Assembly: GCA_965212505.1 (NCBI GenBank) | Contig: OZ243123.1 | Span: 62,001 to 126,000, forward strand | Direction: 5' to 3' | DNA: 64,000 bases | Source of the DNA: JAHEKO01 sp965212505 | GTDB lineage: Bacteria > Acidobacteriota > Thermoanaerobaculia > Multivoradales > JAHEKO01 | Part shown: in pieces, positions 46,376 to 59,880 of the stretch | Layout: every line of letters begins with the position of its first letter | Numbering within the stretch: position 1 is the first letter of the stretch | Notes under the pieces: generated by a model | The model's input: the letters and a program-made list of their open reading frames with translations, nothing else | Databases searched by the model: none | What the model was told of the DNA's origin: nothing | Program-made: the position numbers and the translations under genes

Positions 46376-48082
46376 GTGCGTTGGTTCGGGAAGGTTGGAC
46401 TTGCTCTGTCCGTCGTCTGGCTGGCTCTGGTGAGCGGCGAGGTGGAGTCGTCGGAGGCTCTTGCCGCAGATGCGTGGCGCGCCGATCTCAGACAGTTGGT
46501 CACCACGCTCGAGGCGGTTCATCCCGATCTCTACGCTCGAGTCGACCGCGCGGCCTTCGAGGGCGCAGCGCGCACGCTCGAGGCCGACATTCCGAACCTC
46601 GGTGCCGCCGAGATCACGACGCGGATGATGCAACTCGTGGCGCTGGTGGAGGACGGGCATACCTCGATGGAGCCCGGCGCGGTCGACTTCGGCCGCTGGT
46701 TCCCGGTGCGCTTCTATCGCTTCGCCGACGGAATCTTCATTACCGCCGCCGCCGAAGAGCACGCGGCTCTCGTCGGTACGCGAGTCGAGCGGATTGGAGC
46801 CCTCGAGGCGGGGGAGGCGTGGCGGCGAACCGCTTCTCTTCTCGGTAGTGACAATGAGTTCGGCTCGCTGCACACGGCGCCGTTCTACCTGTCGAACGCC
46901 ACCGCACTCGAATCCCTCGGCGTCCTCGAACAGGGGGCACAGCTTCAGTTGACCGTCGTGCGGGGCGAAGGGGAGCCGGAGCGCGTCTGGGTCGGAGCCG
47001 TCGAGTCGGGCTTCGACCTCTCCTTTCAGTTCTGGGGCGAGATGTGGGGGCCGGCGTCCTCCAAGGTCGAGTACGTCTCTTCGGCCGCCGGTCGCTCGTC
47101 GGACGCTCACTACGACAAGGAGTCCGACCTGCCGCTTCACCTGCGCTACCGACGTCGCTGGTTCACCTATGTGCCGGAGTCGAAGCTCGCCTACGTGCAG
47201 ATCAACGCGATGAGCAACGGTCGTGACGAGACGTTTGCGCAGTTTCGGCAGGGACTCTGGAAGATGGTGGACGAGAAGCGTCCGGAGGCTGTGGCGATCG
47301 ACATCCGCTACAACATCGGCGGCGACGGCAGCCTCGTCCGCGACTTCGTGCACGACATCATCAAACGCGACGAGATCAATCGCTTCGGCAAGCTGTTCAC
47401 GATCGTCGGGCGCGCGACCTTCAGCGCCGGGGTCATGATGGCGGCGGCCCTCGACGAGCACACCGAGACGGTCTTCGTCGGCGAGCCGATGGGTGCCTAC
47501 TACGCGCACTACGGTGACGGCACGAGCTTCGAGCTCGACAACAGCGGTCTCGTCGTGTGGGTCTCGACGATTCTTCACCAGCTCGACGCCTACGTCGGAG
47601 ACGCCCGAATGCTGCCGATTCAGCTGCCGGCGCAGTTCAGCTCCGCGGATTACTTCGGAGGTCGAGACCCGGCGCTCGAACGCATTCTGGCGTCACGGCA
47701 GCGACCGCCCCTGGCGCAGATCTTCCGAGAGCGTGGAGCGAAGGCGGCGCTCACCGCCTACCGTGCGCGTCTCGAAGAGTTCGGAGGCGTCGAGTGGTGG
47801 GCGCCGTTCTCCATGCGCGAGCTCAACAGCTTGGGCAACGAGTTCCGCGAAGAGAAGCGCTGGCCCGAGGCGATGGCGGCCTATCGGCTCAATCTCGAGC
47901 GGCATCCGGGTCACTGGCGCCCGTGGTACAGCTTGGCTCGAGCGCTTCGCGATCAGGGGATGGTGAGTGAGGCGATCGAGCACTACGAGCGAGCGCTGGA
48001 GGTCGAGCCGTTCAACAACCTGGCCCCCTATCAGCGGGAGGCGTTGGTGGAGCTGCGCGCCGCCGATGCGCCGTCGCGCTGA
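46376..48082 (+). CDS. S41-like peptidase with C-terminal TPR
   Basis: The product is 568 aa. GTG 46376 was chosen for GGAGG five bases upstream. The signal peptide is about residues 1-28. The S41/tail-specific-protease-like region (about 250-420) has IDIRYNIGGDGSLVRDFV, then IVGRATFSAGVMMAAAL with the candidate nucleophile Ser in TFSAG. A PDZ-like segment precedes it (around VGTRVERIGALEAGEAW). The last 80 residues are TPR-like (ALRDQGMVSEAIEHYERALEV). It is a secreted or membrane-associated protease. It is divergent from the ECF sigma gene with 170 bases between. Confidence 0.75.
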   Translation: MRWFGKVGLALSVVWLALVSGEVESSEALAADAWRADLRQLVTTLEAVHPDLYARVDRAAFEGAARTLEADIPNLGAAEITTRMMQLVALVEDGHTSMEPGAVDFGRWFPVRFYRFADGIFITAAAEEHAALVGTRVERIGALEAGEAWRRTASLLGSDNEFGSLHTAPFYLSNATALESLGVLEQGAQLQLTVVRGEGEPERVWVGAVESGFDLSFQFWGEMWGPASSKVEYVSSAAGRSSDAHYDKESDLPLHLRYRRRWFTYVPESKLAYVQINAMSNGRDETFAQFRQGLWKMVDEKRPEAVAIDIRYNIGGDGSLVRDFVHDIIKRDEINRFGKLFTIVGRATFSAGVMMAAALDEHTETVFVGEPMGAYYAHYGDGTSFELDNSGLVVWVSTILHQLDAYVGDARMLPIQLPAQFSSADYFGGRDPALERILASRQRPPLAQIFRERGAKAALTAYRARLEEFGGVEWWAPFSMRELNSLGNEFREEKRWPEAMAAYRLNLERHPGHWRPWYSLARALRDQGMVSEAIEHYERALEVEPFNNLAPYQREALVELRAADAPSR

Positions 48083-48089
48083 GCCTCGC

Positions 48090-48104
48090 TTAAGAAGCTC
48101 TTAA
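48090..48104. promoter_or_regulatory. Inverted repeat before VOC/serine-hydrolase pair
   Basis: TTAAGA-AGC-TCTTAA is a perfect 15-base palindrome just after the S41-like stop and about 65 bases upstream of the VOC gene. It is operator-like, or could be the stem of a short attenuator. No T-run follows. Confidence 0.3.
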
Positions 48105-48168
48105 CGGCGCCAGGCGGCGAGCCAGCCGGTGCTACGCTGCGTAGTTACTAGAGCATGCAGGAGCCACC

Positions 48169-48975
48169 ATGACCCTCAATCGCCGCCAGTTCGTCGGACA
48201 GACCTCGGCGATGCTCGCTCTCATGACGTTGCATGAGCGGATCTCGTTCGGTACGAGCGGGGTTCGGCTCGCACCGCAGACTCGCCTACGTCATCTCGGT
48301 CTCGACACGTCAACTCCACTCGACGAGATGGAGCACTTCTACGCGGACACGCTCGAACTGTCGATCGAAGAGCGCTCCAGCGAGCGGCTCAGGGTACGAG
48401 CCGGTGAGACGCTCATGACGTTCCGCAAGCGAACGGCGGAGGAGGAGGCGCCCTGGTACCACGTCGCCTTCAACATTCCGGAGAACAAGATCGTGAGCGC
48501 TCGGGATTGGCAGAAGGAGCGCACGCCCTTCGACAACAACCCGGGTGCTCCACGTCACCCGGACCACCCGGACATCGTGCATTTCGCTCACTGGGATGCG
48601 CACTCGGTCTTCTTTCGCGATCCCGCCGGCAATCTGCTCGAGCACATCGCACGACATACGCTCGACTACACAGAGCCCGGACCGTTTTCGAGTCGCGACA
48701 TTCGCTGCTGTTCCGAGATCGCTATCGTCCTCGATGCGGAGGACATCCGCCCGGAGGCGGATGCGATCGGTGCTTCGATCGGGCTCTCGCGCTACCGGAC
48801 CAGCAATCCCAACTTCGTCGCGCTGGGCGACGAGAACGGCTTGGTGCTGATCATGCGCAAGGGGGTCAGCTTGCGGCGCCAGGCGAACGTCTATCCGACA
48901 AGCGTCGAGATCGACAGTGCCGAGTCGGTTGAACTAGAGATCGAGGGGTTCCCCTACACCTTCACTGGCGGATGA
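48169..48975 (+). CDS. Tat-exported VOC (glyoxalase-fold) protein
   Basis: The product is 268 aa. The N-terminus MTLNRRQFVGQTSAML contains the twin arginines and hydrophobic stretch of a Tat signal. The vicinal-oxygen-chelate fold follows as two repeats (starting RLRHLGLDTSTPLDEMEHFY and, in the second half, DIRCCSEIAIVLDAED), with WDAHSVFFRDPAGNLLEHI as the usual metal-binding end of the first. Substrate cannot be read. Its stop overlaps the start of the next serine-hydrolase gene by four bases. AGGAG six bases upstream supports the ATG. Confidence 0.75.
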   Translation: MTLNRRQFVGQTSAMLALMTLHERISFGTSGVRLAPQTRLRHLGLDTSTPLDEMEHFYADTLELSIEERSSERLRVRAGETLMTFRKRTAEEEAPWYHVAFNIPENKIVSARDWQKERTPFDNNPGAPRHPDHPDIVHFAHWDAHSVFFRDPAGNLLEHIARHTLDYTEPGPFSSRDIRCCSEIAIVLDAEDIRPEADAIGASIGLSRYRTSNPNFVALGDENGLVLIMRKGVSLRRQANVYPTSVEIDSAESVELEIEGFPYTFTGG

Positions 48976-50042
48976 GGTGGTCGATGGCCGCTTCGACGGT
49001 CGTGCTCGGAGTTCTTGCGACGACCGTCGTCGCCGCCGACGGACGGTCTAGTGAGTCAGACCCCTCGCCAGCGGGTTGGGCTCCAGCGGGACTCGAGGCC
49101 GCCAGAGCGATGGCCGAGCGCTCGGGCAGTGCGGCGCTCCTCGCGGTAGGTGGTGGAAAGATGCTGCTCTCCTGGGGCGACGTCGAGCGGAAGCTCAACG
49201 CGCACTCGATCAGGAAACAGCTGATGAGCGGCCTCTTCGGTGTTTACGTCGAGGCCGGGTCGATCGATCTCTCGGCAACTCTGGAGGAGTTGGGGATCGA
49301 TGACCGCGACGCGTTGACCGCCAGCGAGCGGCAGGCGACGGTTCTTCATCTGCTTTCAGGTCGTTCAGGTGTCTACCATCCGGCCGCCTACGAGACTCCT
49401 GGCAAGAAGCGCGAACGCCCGGCCCGCGGTAGCCACCCGCCGGGCGAACACTTCTGGTCCAACAACTGGGACTTCAACACGCTTCTGACCATCTTCGAGC
49501 GACAGACGGGGCAACGCTTCTTCGAGGAGCTAGATCGTGCGATCGCAGAGCCCGTCGGCATGCAGGACTTCGAGCCCACCGATGGCGAGTACCTGGTCGA
49601 GACAGAGGTCTCGGAGCATCCGGCCTACCCGCTGCGGATCAGCGCTCGTGACCTCGCTCGGTACGGACAGCTGATCCTCGACCGAGGGAGCTGGGCCGGA
49701 AGGCAGGTAATTCCTGCCGCGTGGGTCGATCTCAGCACCCGAGCTCACACGACCTTCGGTGAGGACGGCGGCTACACCGGTGGCTTCCGGCCGGGCGCTG
49801 GCTTCGGGCTGATGTGGTGGGTCTATCCCGCCGGCTGCCAGCCGGAGAGCCGGCCGTCTCTGAACGCGCTCGATCTCGTCGCGGCACAGGGCTCCGGCGG
49901 GCATCTCATGCTTATCGTGCCCGAGCTCGACCTGGTGCTTGTCCACCGAGCGCCGACCGACGACGGCGATCGCGTGAGCTGGGACGACGTCTGGTCGATC
50001 GCCGAACTCGTTGTTGCGGCGCGGATCGACCCAAGCTCCTGA
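48972..50042 (+). CDS. Secreted serine hydrolase of the beta-lactamase superfamily, unusual active site
   Basis: The product is 356 aa with an N-terminal signal or anchor (about residues 1-22). SIRK (S79 to K82) supplies the SxxK catalytic motif of class C-like esterases/penicillin-binding folds. The usual YxN motif position reads EHFWSNNWDF (around S163-N165), where most relatives have Tyr-Asn-Asn, so the general-base Tyr appears replaced by Ser. C-terminal GSGGHLMLIVPELDLVLVHR fits the third motif region. The protein may be a weak or regulatory hydrolase. It starts at ATG overlapping the VOC stop (ATGA). Confidence 0.78.
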   Translation: MRWSMAASTVVLGVLATTVVAADGRSSESDPSPAGWAPAGLEAARAMAERSGSAALLAVGGGKMLLSWGDVERKLNAHSIRKQLMSGLFGVYVEAGSIDLSATLEELGIDDRDALTASERQATVLHLLSGRSGVYHPAAYETPGKKRERPARGSHPPGEHFWSNNWDFNTLLTIFERQTGQRFFEELDRAIAEPVGMQDFEPTDGEYLVETEVSEHPAYPLRISARDLARYGQLILDRGSWAGRQVIPAAWVDLSTRAHTTFGEDGGYTGGFRPGAGFGLMWWVYPAGCQPESRPSLNALDLVAAQGSGGHLMLIVPELDLVLVHRAPTDDGDRVSWDDVWSIAELVVAARIDPSS

Positions 50043-50129
50043 CGAGTCGCTCGCTCCGAGAGCCTCGCGCTGAAGTTGTCCTCAGCGCGAGACTCAACGG
50101 AGCATCGCGAGTCGCAAGTGCGGTGACCG

Positions 50130-52451
50130 CTACTCGATGGGAAAGAGCGCCGCCAGCATCTCGTCGTGCTGGCCCCGCCAACCACCCCAACCCGGCGAGT
50201 AGTCGGAGACCTGCTCGGTGACGTTCACCTCGGCGCCGCGCATCATCTCCACGAGCGCCTTCGTGGCGCCCTCGGCGGTCCGACCGTCGCCGAGGTCGTA
50301 GTCACGGCGACTCCAGACGAGGTGGGCCGCTTCGAGGCCCGACGCCTCGGGCAGAAGCTCCGCGAGCTGCTCGTAGGCGGGCTCGATCGGGTAGAGGCTC
50401 TGTGCCGCGACGCGCTGGAACTGGTCGGAGTGTTTGAGCGCCGCATAGACCGAGGTCAGGCCGGCAGAGCCGGGGCCCATGATCCCGCGGTTCCCGGGGT
50501 CGGTTTGATAGTGGCGATCGACGTGCGGGAGGAGCTCCTCGGTTAGGAAGCGAAGGTAGTCGTCGACCTGGGGACCACCGTACTCCGGCCCCGCGACGCG
50601 CGGTACGAAGACCGCGACCACCGGCGCCACGCTCGTGCCGATCAGGTTGTCGAGGCTGTTGCGCATGAGGCCGCCGCGCAGCAGGTTGTCGCCGTGATTG
50701 ACCACCAATACCGGGTAGCGCGCTTCAGCGTCGGAGCCGTAACCGTGCGGCCGGTAGACCTGAATCTGTCGCGTGTTCTCCAGGAGCTCGGAACGGAACT
50801 GGAACGTGTCCAGCTCACCTCGCGGTGCGTCCTCGGCCGGCTCGTCGAGGTGCGGCGCCTCCGGCCACTCCGGCATGCGGAGATCGGAGACGACATTGAA
50901 GCCGTTGTCGACGGTGTAGGGGTTGCTCGGATCCGTACCCGTGTCGCCGTAGTTGACGGTGTAGGAGTAGGTGTACTGCGCCTTCGGGTCGAGCTCGGAA
51001 CTGCGCACGAAGAGGTCGGTGCCGGCCATGTGCATCATGCCGTTCTCGGCCTGGTCGACGATGTTGCCGCCGTTGTCCTGGATGCCGACATCCTCGGCTT
51101 CGCCGCGCCAGTAGAAGTGCACGATGCCGCCGTCCTCGAACAGGGGACCTCCGTCAACATCTTCGAACCTGGTGTCGACCGCGGCCTGGCGCTCGCCCTC
51201 GGGCATGGCCATCACCTGGTCTACCCACTCCCGCATGTCGCCGATCACGTAGCTGCTCATGTCGATCTCGGCGAGCTGTGGTGCGGCCGAGAGGTCGACG
51301 CTGATGGCGGCGATCCGCTCGAGGTTACGAACCAGAAACGTTCCGTCCGAGAACGTTGCGTCGGCGTAGTCACCCTGGTCGAATGCGTTGATCCTCGTGA
51401 TTTCGCGGTATCCCTCGGGCGAGGGGTCGATCAGCACCAGATCTCCGGAGGACGCGATCGACGCCAGCCGTCCGTCGACGTTTGAGACGTTGCGTGCAAG
51501 AGGAGGTCGTGACCGCCAGAGGATCTCGCCCGTTTCGGCGTCCGCACAGGTGAGGAACTGGCCGGTGTAGCCGTAGAGATGGCCGTCCAGGTACACCGGT
51601 TCGGCCAATGAACCGCGGAACGCCCGACTGCGCCACACCTCTTCGAGTGAGTCGCCGGCGAGGCGGTACATCCCAGACTCGCCGCCGAAGTGGTTGACGA
51701 GGAAGCGGTCGTCACCGGTCGGAATGACCTGAGAGGACTCCGAGCGGCGCCCGGCCTCGCCGTGCTCGAACTCGAAATGAAGCTCACCGGTCGCCGGGTT
51801 GAAACCTTGAATCAGGTCGTCGCCGGCGATAACGACCATGGACTTGCCGTCGAGCTCCAAAAGCGTCGGAGTCTGGTAACGAACCGTGTCGTTGCCCGCC
51901 TGCCACTTGACGTCGCCGGTCGCCGGATCGAACGCGGTCATCGAGTGACCCTCGCCGCCGGTCGCGAGGAGTAGATTTCCGCCGGCGAGGACCGGCGAGG
52001 TCGTGTAGCCGTAGTGGGGCGGCGACGAGTTCTCCTCGTCGAGCTGATAGCGCCAGATCTCCGAACCGTCTTCCAAGGAGAGCGCGGCGAAGAGGCCGCG
52101 CGGCGCGAGCACGTAGACCCGTCCGTCGGCGACCAGCGGTGAGCTGAGCGGGCCGTCGTCGGAGCCGCTGTGGCCACGGTAGACCTCGTCCAACTCGTAG
52201 CGCCAGAGCTCGGTGCCGGTGACGGGGTCGAGGGCGGCGACGACGTCGACCTCGTCCGAGGTGAACATCGTGACCGCCTTGTCGCCGGCGATCGAGATCT
52301 CCGAGTAGCCGGAGCCGAGCTCACGGTTCCAGAGCACGGAGAGACCGAAGTCGGTCTCCGGCAGACTGGCGGTGGGTTCGGCGGCGACAGATCCGACCGC
52401 CAGAGTGGCGATCGAGAGAGAGAGAAATAGCGGCTTGAGCTGAGGTGTCAC
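50130..52451 (-). CDS. Secreted PQQ-type propeller fused to Fes-like esterase
   Basis: The product is 773 aa with signal peptide 1-24. Residues 30-400 form a beta-propeller with PQQ/WD-like blades (AALDPVTGTELWRYEL, TAFDPATGDVKWQA, TCADAETGEILWRS). A bridge follows, resembling the immunoglobulin-like N-domain of Fes-type esterases (around 480-555). An alpha/beta-hydrolase domain (about 560-773) begins RQIQVYRPHGYGSDAEARYP. Its nucleophile elbow reads GIMGPGSAGLTS (about residues 656-667), giving P-G-S-A-G rather than G-x-S-x-G. The last residues include the catalytic His region GQHDEMLAALF. Such fusions could hydrolyse esters at a sensing propeller. Confidence 0.75.
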   Translation of the reverse strand: MTPQLKPLFLSLSIATLAVGSVAAEPTASLPETDFGLSVLWNRELGSGYSEISIAGDKAVTMFTSDEVDVVAALDPVTGTELWRYELDEVYRGHSGSDDGPLSSPLVADGRVYVLAPRGLFAALSLEDGSEIWRYQLDEENSSPPHYGYTTSPVLAGGNLLLATGGEGHSMTAFDPATGDVKWQAGNDTVRYQTPTLLELDGKSMVVIAGDDLIQGFNPATGELHFEFEHGEAGRRSESSQVIPTGDDRFLVNHFGGESGMYRLAGDSLEEVWRSRAFRGSLAEPVYLDGHLYGYTGQFLTCADAETGEILWRSRPPLARNVSNVDGRLASIASSGDLVLIDPSPEGYREITRINAFDQGDYADATFSDGTFLVRNLERIAAISVDLSAAPQLAEIDMSSYVIGDMREWVDQVMAMPEGERQAAVDTRFEDVDGGPLFEDGGIVHFYWRGEAEDVGIQDNGGNIVDQAENGMMHMAGTDLFVRSSELDPKAQYTYSYTVNYGDTGTDPSNPYTVDNGFNVVSDLRMPEWPEAPHLDEPAEDAPRGELDTFQFRSELLENTRQIQVYRPHGYGSDAEARYPVLVVNHGDNLLRGGLMRNSLDNLIGTSVAPVVAVFVPRVAGPEYGGPQVDDYLRFLTEELLPHVDRHYQTDPGNRGIMGPGSAGLTSVYAALKHSDQFQRVAAQSLYPIEPAYEQLAELLPEASGLEAAHLVWSRRDYDLGDGRTAEGATKALVEMMRGAEVNVTEQVSDYSPGWGGWRGQHDEMLAALFPIE

Positions 52452-52814
52452 GCGGATCTCCTGTTCTGGATGCTCGAGAGGTGCAGCCCCTTGTACGTGG
52501 TGGACCTCTCCGGGTTCTGGTGCCGCAAGGGTGCGGCGGGTGCAGGGCGAGCCCAGTCTCGCATTCGTAGGGCCGTTCGGTCGAGCGCGGAGATTTGAGG
52601 ACGCTGCTCTCAGTGCTTCCCGAGGTTTCCCTCAGGGCCTCGAGTCGGCTCGCGATCTGCTGTGCAGATCCGTCAGAGATTCTCCTGAGATTGCATCTTC
52701 CGCACCCCGCAGACCTCTTCACCGTTCGCAGCCGAGCTCAAGAGCGAAGCGGCGTCCGTCCCATCAGGTACAGGACGCAAGGACCGCCGTCGCCCACGCA
52801 CTACGGAGATCGAG
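52452..52814. other. Intergenic region without a supported gene
   Basis: There are 363 bases between the divergent esterase fusion and the 148-aa protein. Short frames without ribosome sites or motifs are present. Only the CGGAG ribosome site seven bases before ATG 52815 is notable. Confidence 0.4.
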
Positions 52815-53261
52815 ATGCCCAAGACCACGCCCTTTCCGCCCAACTACGAGCTGGACCCGAACGACTTCCAGGTCCCTTCGCCTCCGGATCCACCCTCCAC
52901 GCCGATCTTCTACGTGAACGTTCCAGCGGGGTCGACGCTGCACGTGATGCTCAAGGCGACAAAGCCGGATGGCTCGCTGGCCTGGGTTTCCGCCGGACGG
53001 TACACCGCCGGAAACAGGCCGGCGGTCGCCTGGGCGGACGCTGAGTTGCACCCAGGGCCGCTCGCCCAGCGGCTGACGGTTGGGGAGACCCGGCACACCG
53101 GGGAGGTCTACGTGCAGTTCCAGGACGACGTGGAGGTCTTCATGGGGACGTGGGTCCACACGCCGACCGGCGATCTCCACGGCACGCCACGAGGGCGCTA
53201 CATCGCGGGAGAGACCAACGATATCGGCGGACGACTGATCTTCGTCCGCACGAGCGGCTAA
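52815..53261 (+). CDS. 148-aa protein of unknown function
   Basis: No signal peptide or membrane segment is seen. The first 35 residues are proline-rich (FPPNYELDPNDF and PSPPDPPSTPIF), then a beta-rich domain follows (FYVNVPAGSTLHVMLKAT, GEVYVQFQDDVEVFMGTW). GGAG seven bases upstream supports the start. It precedes the next gene by 13 bases on the same strand, so the two are probably one operon. The family and function are unknown. Confidence 0.6.
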   Translation: MPKTTPFPPNYELDPNDFQVPSPPDPPSTPIFYVNVPAGSTLHVMLKATKPDGSLAWVSAGRYTAGNRPAVAWADAELHPGPLAQRLTVGETRHTGEVYVQFQDDVEVFMGTWVHTPTGDLHGTPRGRYIAGETNDIGGRLIFVRTSG

Positions 53262-53274
53262 GAGGAGTGCTGGG

Positions 53275-54746
53275 ATGAAACGAATCTACTGGGTGTTTGC
53301 TGGACTAGTGCTCGGAGCCGTTGCGTCAGGGGCCGCGCAGGTCTCCTGCCCAAACGGCACGGTGGCCGGACTCTTCGCGATGGGTGACGATCAAATTGAC
53401 GACGCGACCGTCGACGGAGTGATGGAGGAGGTGGGCGCAGCGGGAGCGACAAATGCTGTCCAGAGCGAGGTCCAGGATCGAGTCGCTGCGGGAGAGCTGG
53501 CCGGAGGCGCGTCGGCTGTACGCGACTACCTCCCGACGCTCTTTGCTTCGTTGGGACTGGGCACGAGCGGGGTCGAGGAGGACGGCTCCCTGCTGCTGAC
53601 TGTCAACCCGAACTTCCTGAGATTTGCGAGCCTCCAGGGATCTGGTCGGATCGTCTTGCGCGAAGCAGAGCCCTACTCGCCGCTTCTCGAGTTGGTGGAA
53701 GAGACCGAGCGCGCCGATCTCGAGAAGAAGCTCTCGGACGGTATGGACGATACGTCGGACGTCGAGTTCACGCTGAGCTTCAACCGCGAAAGCAGAACGT
53801 TTGGTCGGAACCCTCTCAACTATCGCCGGGACCTCGCTGCGCTCTTCGCTCCTCTGGTGCGCGAGACCAAGTCGGTGACGTTCTCCGACGCCCTGCTCGA
53901 CGCTCTCGACCGTCTCGGGCGGAGTCCGAATGACGTCTGCGTCGAGGAACTCGAGGAAGACGGCGAACTGGCTGCCGCGTTCGCCGCGCTGGGCGAGGAC
54001 GTTCGCGGCGAGATCGAGGAGGCCGTCCTCTCTTTGACCGAGCTGGCCGATCAACGCCAGCTCTCGACCTTCTCGTCGCTGGTCAGCAACCAGCCCCAGT
54101 TCAACGTTTCGGCCAGCTATCGCCACCGAGACGACTTCGCCGGACCATCGGAGCTCGAGGGGAGCGCCCGATTCGAGTTCGGCATGGCCAACCTGAACCG
54201 TTTGCGGAAGCACTGTGGAACCAACAAGGACCCGCAAGCGACGGTGACGCCTCATTGCTACGAGACCTATCTCGAGCTCCCGAGGGTGTCGGCCGCGCTC
54301 GAGCACGAGAGTCGCTTCTTCATCGAGGCCGACTACAAGCGAGTCGGCGACTTCGCGCTTCCTGAGGGATTCACATTCGGGGAGAACGCGTTGTCCTTCT
54401 CGAGCGAGCGATCCGAGGAGTGGTCGGCCGAGCTTGGCTTCGGAACCGCGCTCCGTGTCGACGACCAGGGGGCGCCGCAGAACCGGATCGACGTTTCAGT
54501 CAGGTACGAACTGGTCGACGACGATCCAATGGCGATGGTCGGGACGGCGATGGAGGCCGCGATGGCAATGCCGCTGCGCCCCGAGAATCGCCTGGTCGGT
54601 ACGGTGACGTTTAGCCAGCGGGTCACCGCCGACACGACGCTGGCGCTGGAGCTCGTCTACTCGGACGACCCGGAACTGCTCACCGACATCGACGAGAAGT
54701 TCTCGACGCGGGCCGGAATTCGTTACAGCCTCGACCGGAAGAGTGA

Positions 54747-54750
<4 letters not shown>
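53275..54750 (+). CDS. Secreted, possibly outer-membrane protein of unknown function
   Basis: The 491-aa product has a signal peptide (MKRIYWVFAGLVLGAVASGA). The first half is helical and acidic. The second half has alternating strand-like segments (FNVSASYRHRDDF, RFFIEADYKRVGDF, RIDVSVRYELVDDD) ending in IRYSLDRKSD, consistent with a small outer-membrane beta-barrel. The pattern is suggestive, not proof. Its ATG has GGAG-type sequence (GAGGAGTGCTGGG) upstream. It overlaps the convergent M28 fusion by four bases. No family was recognised. Confidence 0.6.
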
Positions 54751-58238
<3,488 letters not shown>

Positions 58239-58359
58239 GTCTCGGCCCTTTCGTCGGGTGGGTGAGCGAAGTGCGTCTACAGGATACTCAGTCGGGCGTT
58301 CTGTGGCAGAGTCGTCGGGAGAACCACTCAAGTTGGGAGTCGTGGTGCGGAGGCGACCT

Positions 58360-59880
58360 GTGAAGAGAATCCTCATTCTGATCTCTGTGTGCGGAGGGCT
58401 GGCTGCCGCCACCCTGCCGGCGGACTCGGCGCCTGGGCGCTATGTGGACCTGACCGAGTCGGGTTCGCTTCTTCGTTTTGTCGAGGCCCCGAGCGAGACG
58501 CGCGTGGAACTCACCGGCGATCCCACGGTCGATCGGCCGGCATTCGAGGTCCGAGCCAGGCGGGGGGAACGGCTTCGATTCCGATTCCCCGGGTTGGGCG
58601 AGAGTTGGGGCGCGCGCGCCTGGGACGGCCCCGGCTCCTGGCGGGAACTGCGTACTGCGGCGCACCCCGGAGGCCTGGTCGTGGAATTCTTGGCGCTGCG
58701 CGATCGAGAGGTCGTGGAGCTGGTCCCCACGGATCGAGCTCTGATGACCGCCAGCGGCTATACCTACACCGAGTACACCAACTACATCGCCGCGCTGCCG
58801 ACCGACTCTCGCCTAGTGCTCACCGAGCTCGGGCAGTCGGTGCAGGGCCGACCGATTCACAAGATCGTCTTCGACGACCCGGTCGGGAGCCTGCCGGCGT
58901 CGCGCAAGCGGACGATGGTCATTCTCGTTCGCCAGCACGGCGACGAGTGGGCGTGCTCGTTCGTCTTCGAGGGGATGCTCGACTTCCTCCTCGGTCGGCG
59001 CGCGACCCAGCCACAGCGCGAGATCACCCGTGGCACTCGATGGATCTTCTACCCGTTGATCAATCCCGACGGCGTGGTGCTCGATCAGCGCTGGAACGCA
59101 AACGGGGTCGATCTGAATCGTGACTGGGGTGCGACGGGCCCGACGGTCGACCAAGAGCCAGAGGTCTTCTTGGTGCAGAGCGACCTCGGTGCGCTTCCGA
59201 CGGGCCGACCGCGCTCGGCTGGGGACCACCACGGCTGGTCGTCGGGGGTCGATGGCGGCTTCCGCAGTAGCGACGGGGGCCTGCCGGTGGGTGTCACCCA
59301 CGAGGCGTATCTGGAGAGCGTCGCCGACACGAACTTCTACACCGCCTACGAGCCGGCGGTGTTCGATTGGATCGAGAACGGCGGCCAGGATGGGATGGCG
59401 CGAGTCGAGCTCTACCACTGGCTCGACTGGGTGGTGCACACGCCGGAGTACGACGGCGGCCTGCGGGATGAGGAGGCGTTACGGCTGACTGGTGAGCGCT
59501 ACATCCAGGCGATGTTCGACGCGCTGCACGGCGTGACCTTCCTCGACTCTATGGGTGGGCTGGTGCGTCAGTTTGCGGTTGGAGACGACCTATTCGTAGA
59601 GGTCGACGATCTCGATGAGAACGAAGACCCCAGGGCTGTCGAAACGGTGCGCGTGTCGGTGCGCGATCGTCAGACCGGTGATCGCGAAAACCTGCTGCTG
59701 ACAGAAACCGGTGTCGACACCGGCATCTTCGTGCTCGCCGCGCCGATCCCGACGAGCTCCGACCCGGTCGTCGCGCAGGACGGGACCCTGCAGACCCAAA
59801 GCGGCGCACGTATCACCGCCCAGTACACCGACGACGATCGGCCTCTCGACAACAGTCTGGCCCTCGTGCGGGCACAGTAG
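58360..59880 (+). CDS. Secreted M14 zinc carboxypeptidase
   Basis: The product is 506 aa. GTG 58360 has GGAGG six bases upstream, which decides the start. The signal peptide is KRILILISVCGGLAAATL. The catalytic region (about 165-320) has LVRQHGDEWACSFVFEGML, where H and E of HGDE resemble the first two zinc ligands of M14, and NPDGVVLDQRWNANGVDLNRDW, the substrate-recognition loop. It removes C-terminal residues from peptides or muropeptide-like substrates. The C-terminal 110 residues are a beta-sandwich (FVEVDDLDENEDPRAVETV). It is divergent from the M28 fusion. Confidence 0.8.
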   Translation: MKRILILISVCGGLAAATLPADSAPGRYVDLTESGSLLRFVEAPSETRVELTGDPTVDRPAFEVRARRGERLRFRFPGLGESWGARAWDGPGSWRELRTAAHPGGLVVEFLALRDREVVELVPTDRALMTASGYTYTEYTNYIAALPTDSRLVLTELGQSVQGRPIHKIVFDDPVGSLPASRKRTMVILVRQHGDEWACSFVFEGMLDFLLGRRATQPQREITRGTRWIFYPLINPDGVVLDQRWNANGVDLNRDWGATGPTVDQEPEVFLVQSDLGALPTGRPRSAGDHHGWSSGVDGGFRSSDGGLPVGVTHEAYLESVADTNFYTAYEPAVFDWIENGGQDGMARVELYHWLDWVVHTPEYDGGLRDEEALRLTGERYIQAMFDALHGVTFLDSMGGLVRQFAVGDDLFVEVDDLDENEDPRAVETVRVSVRDRQTGDRENLLLTETGVDTGIFVLAAPIPTSSDPVVAQDGTLQTQSGARITAQYTDDDRPLDNSLALVRAQ

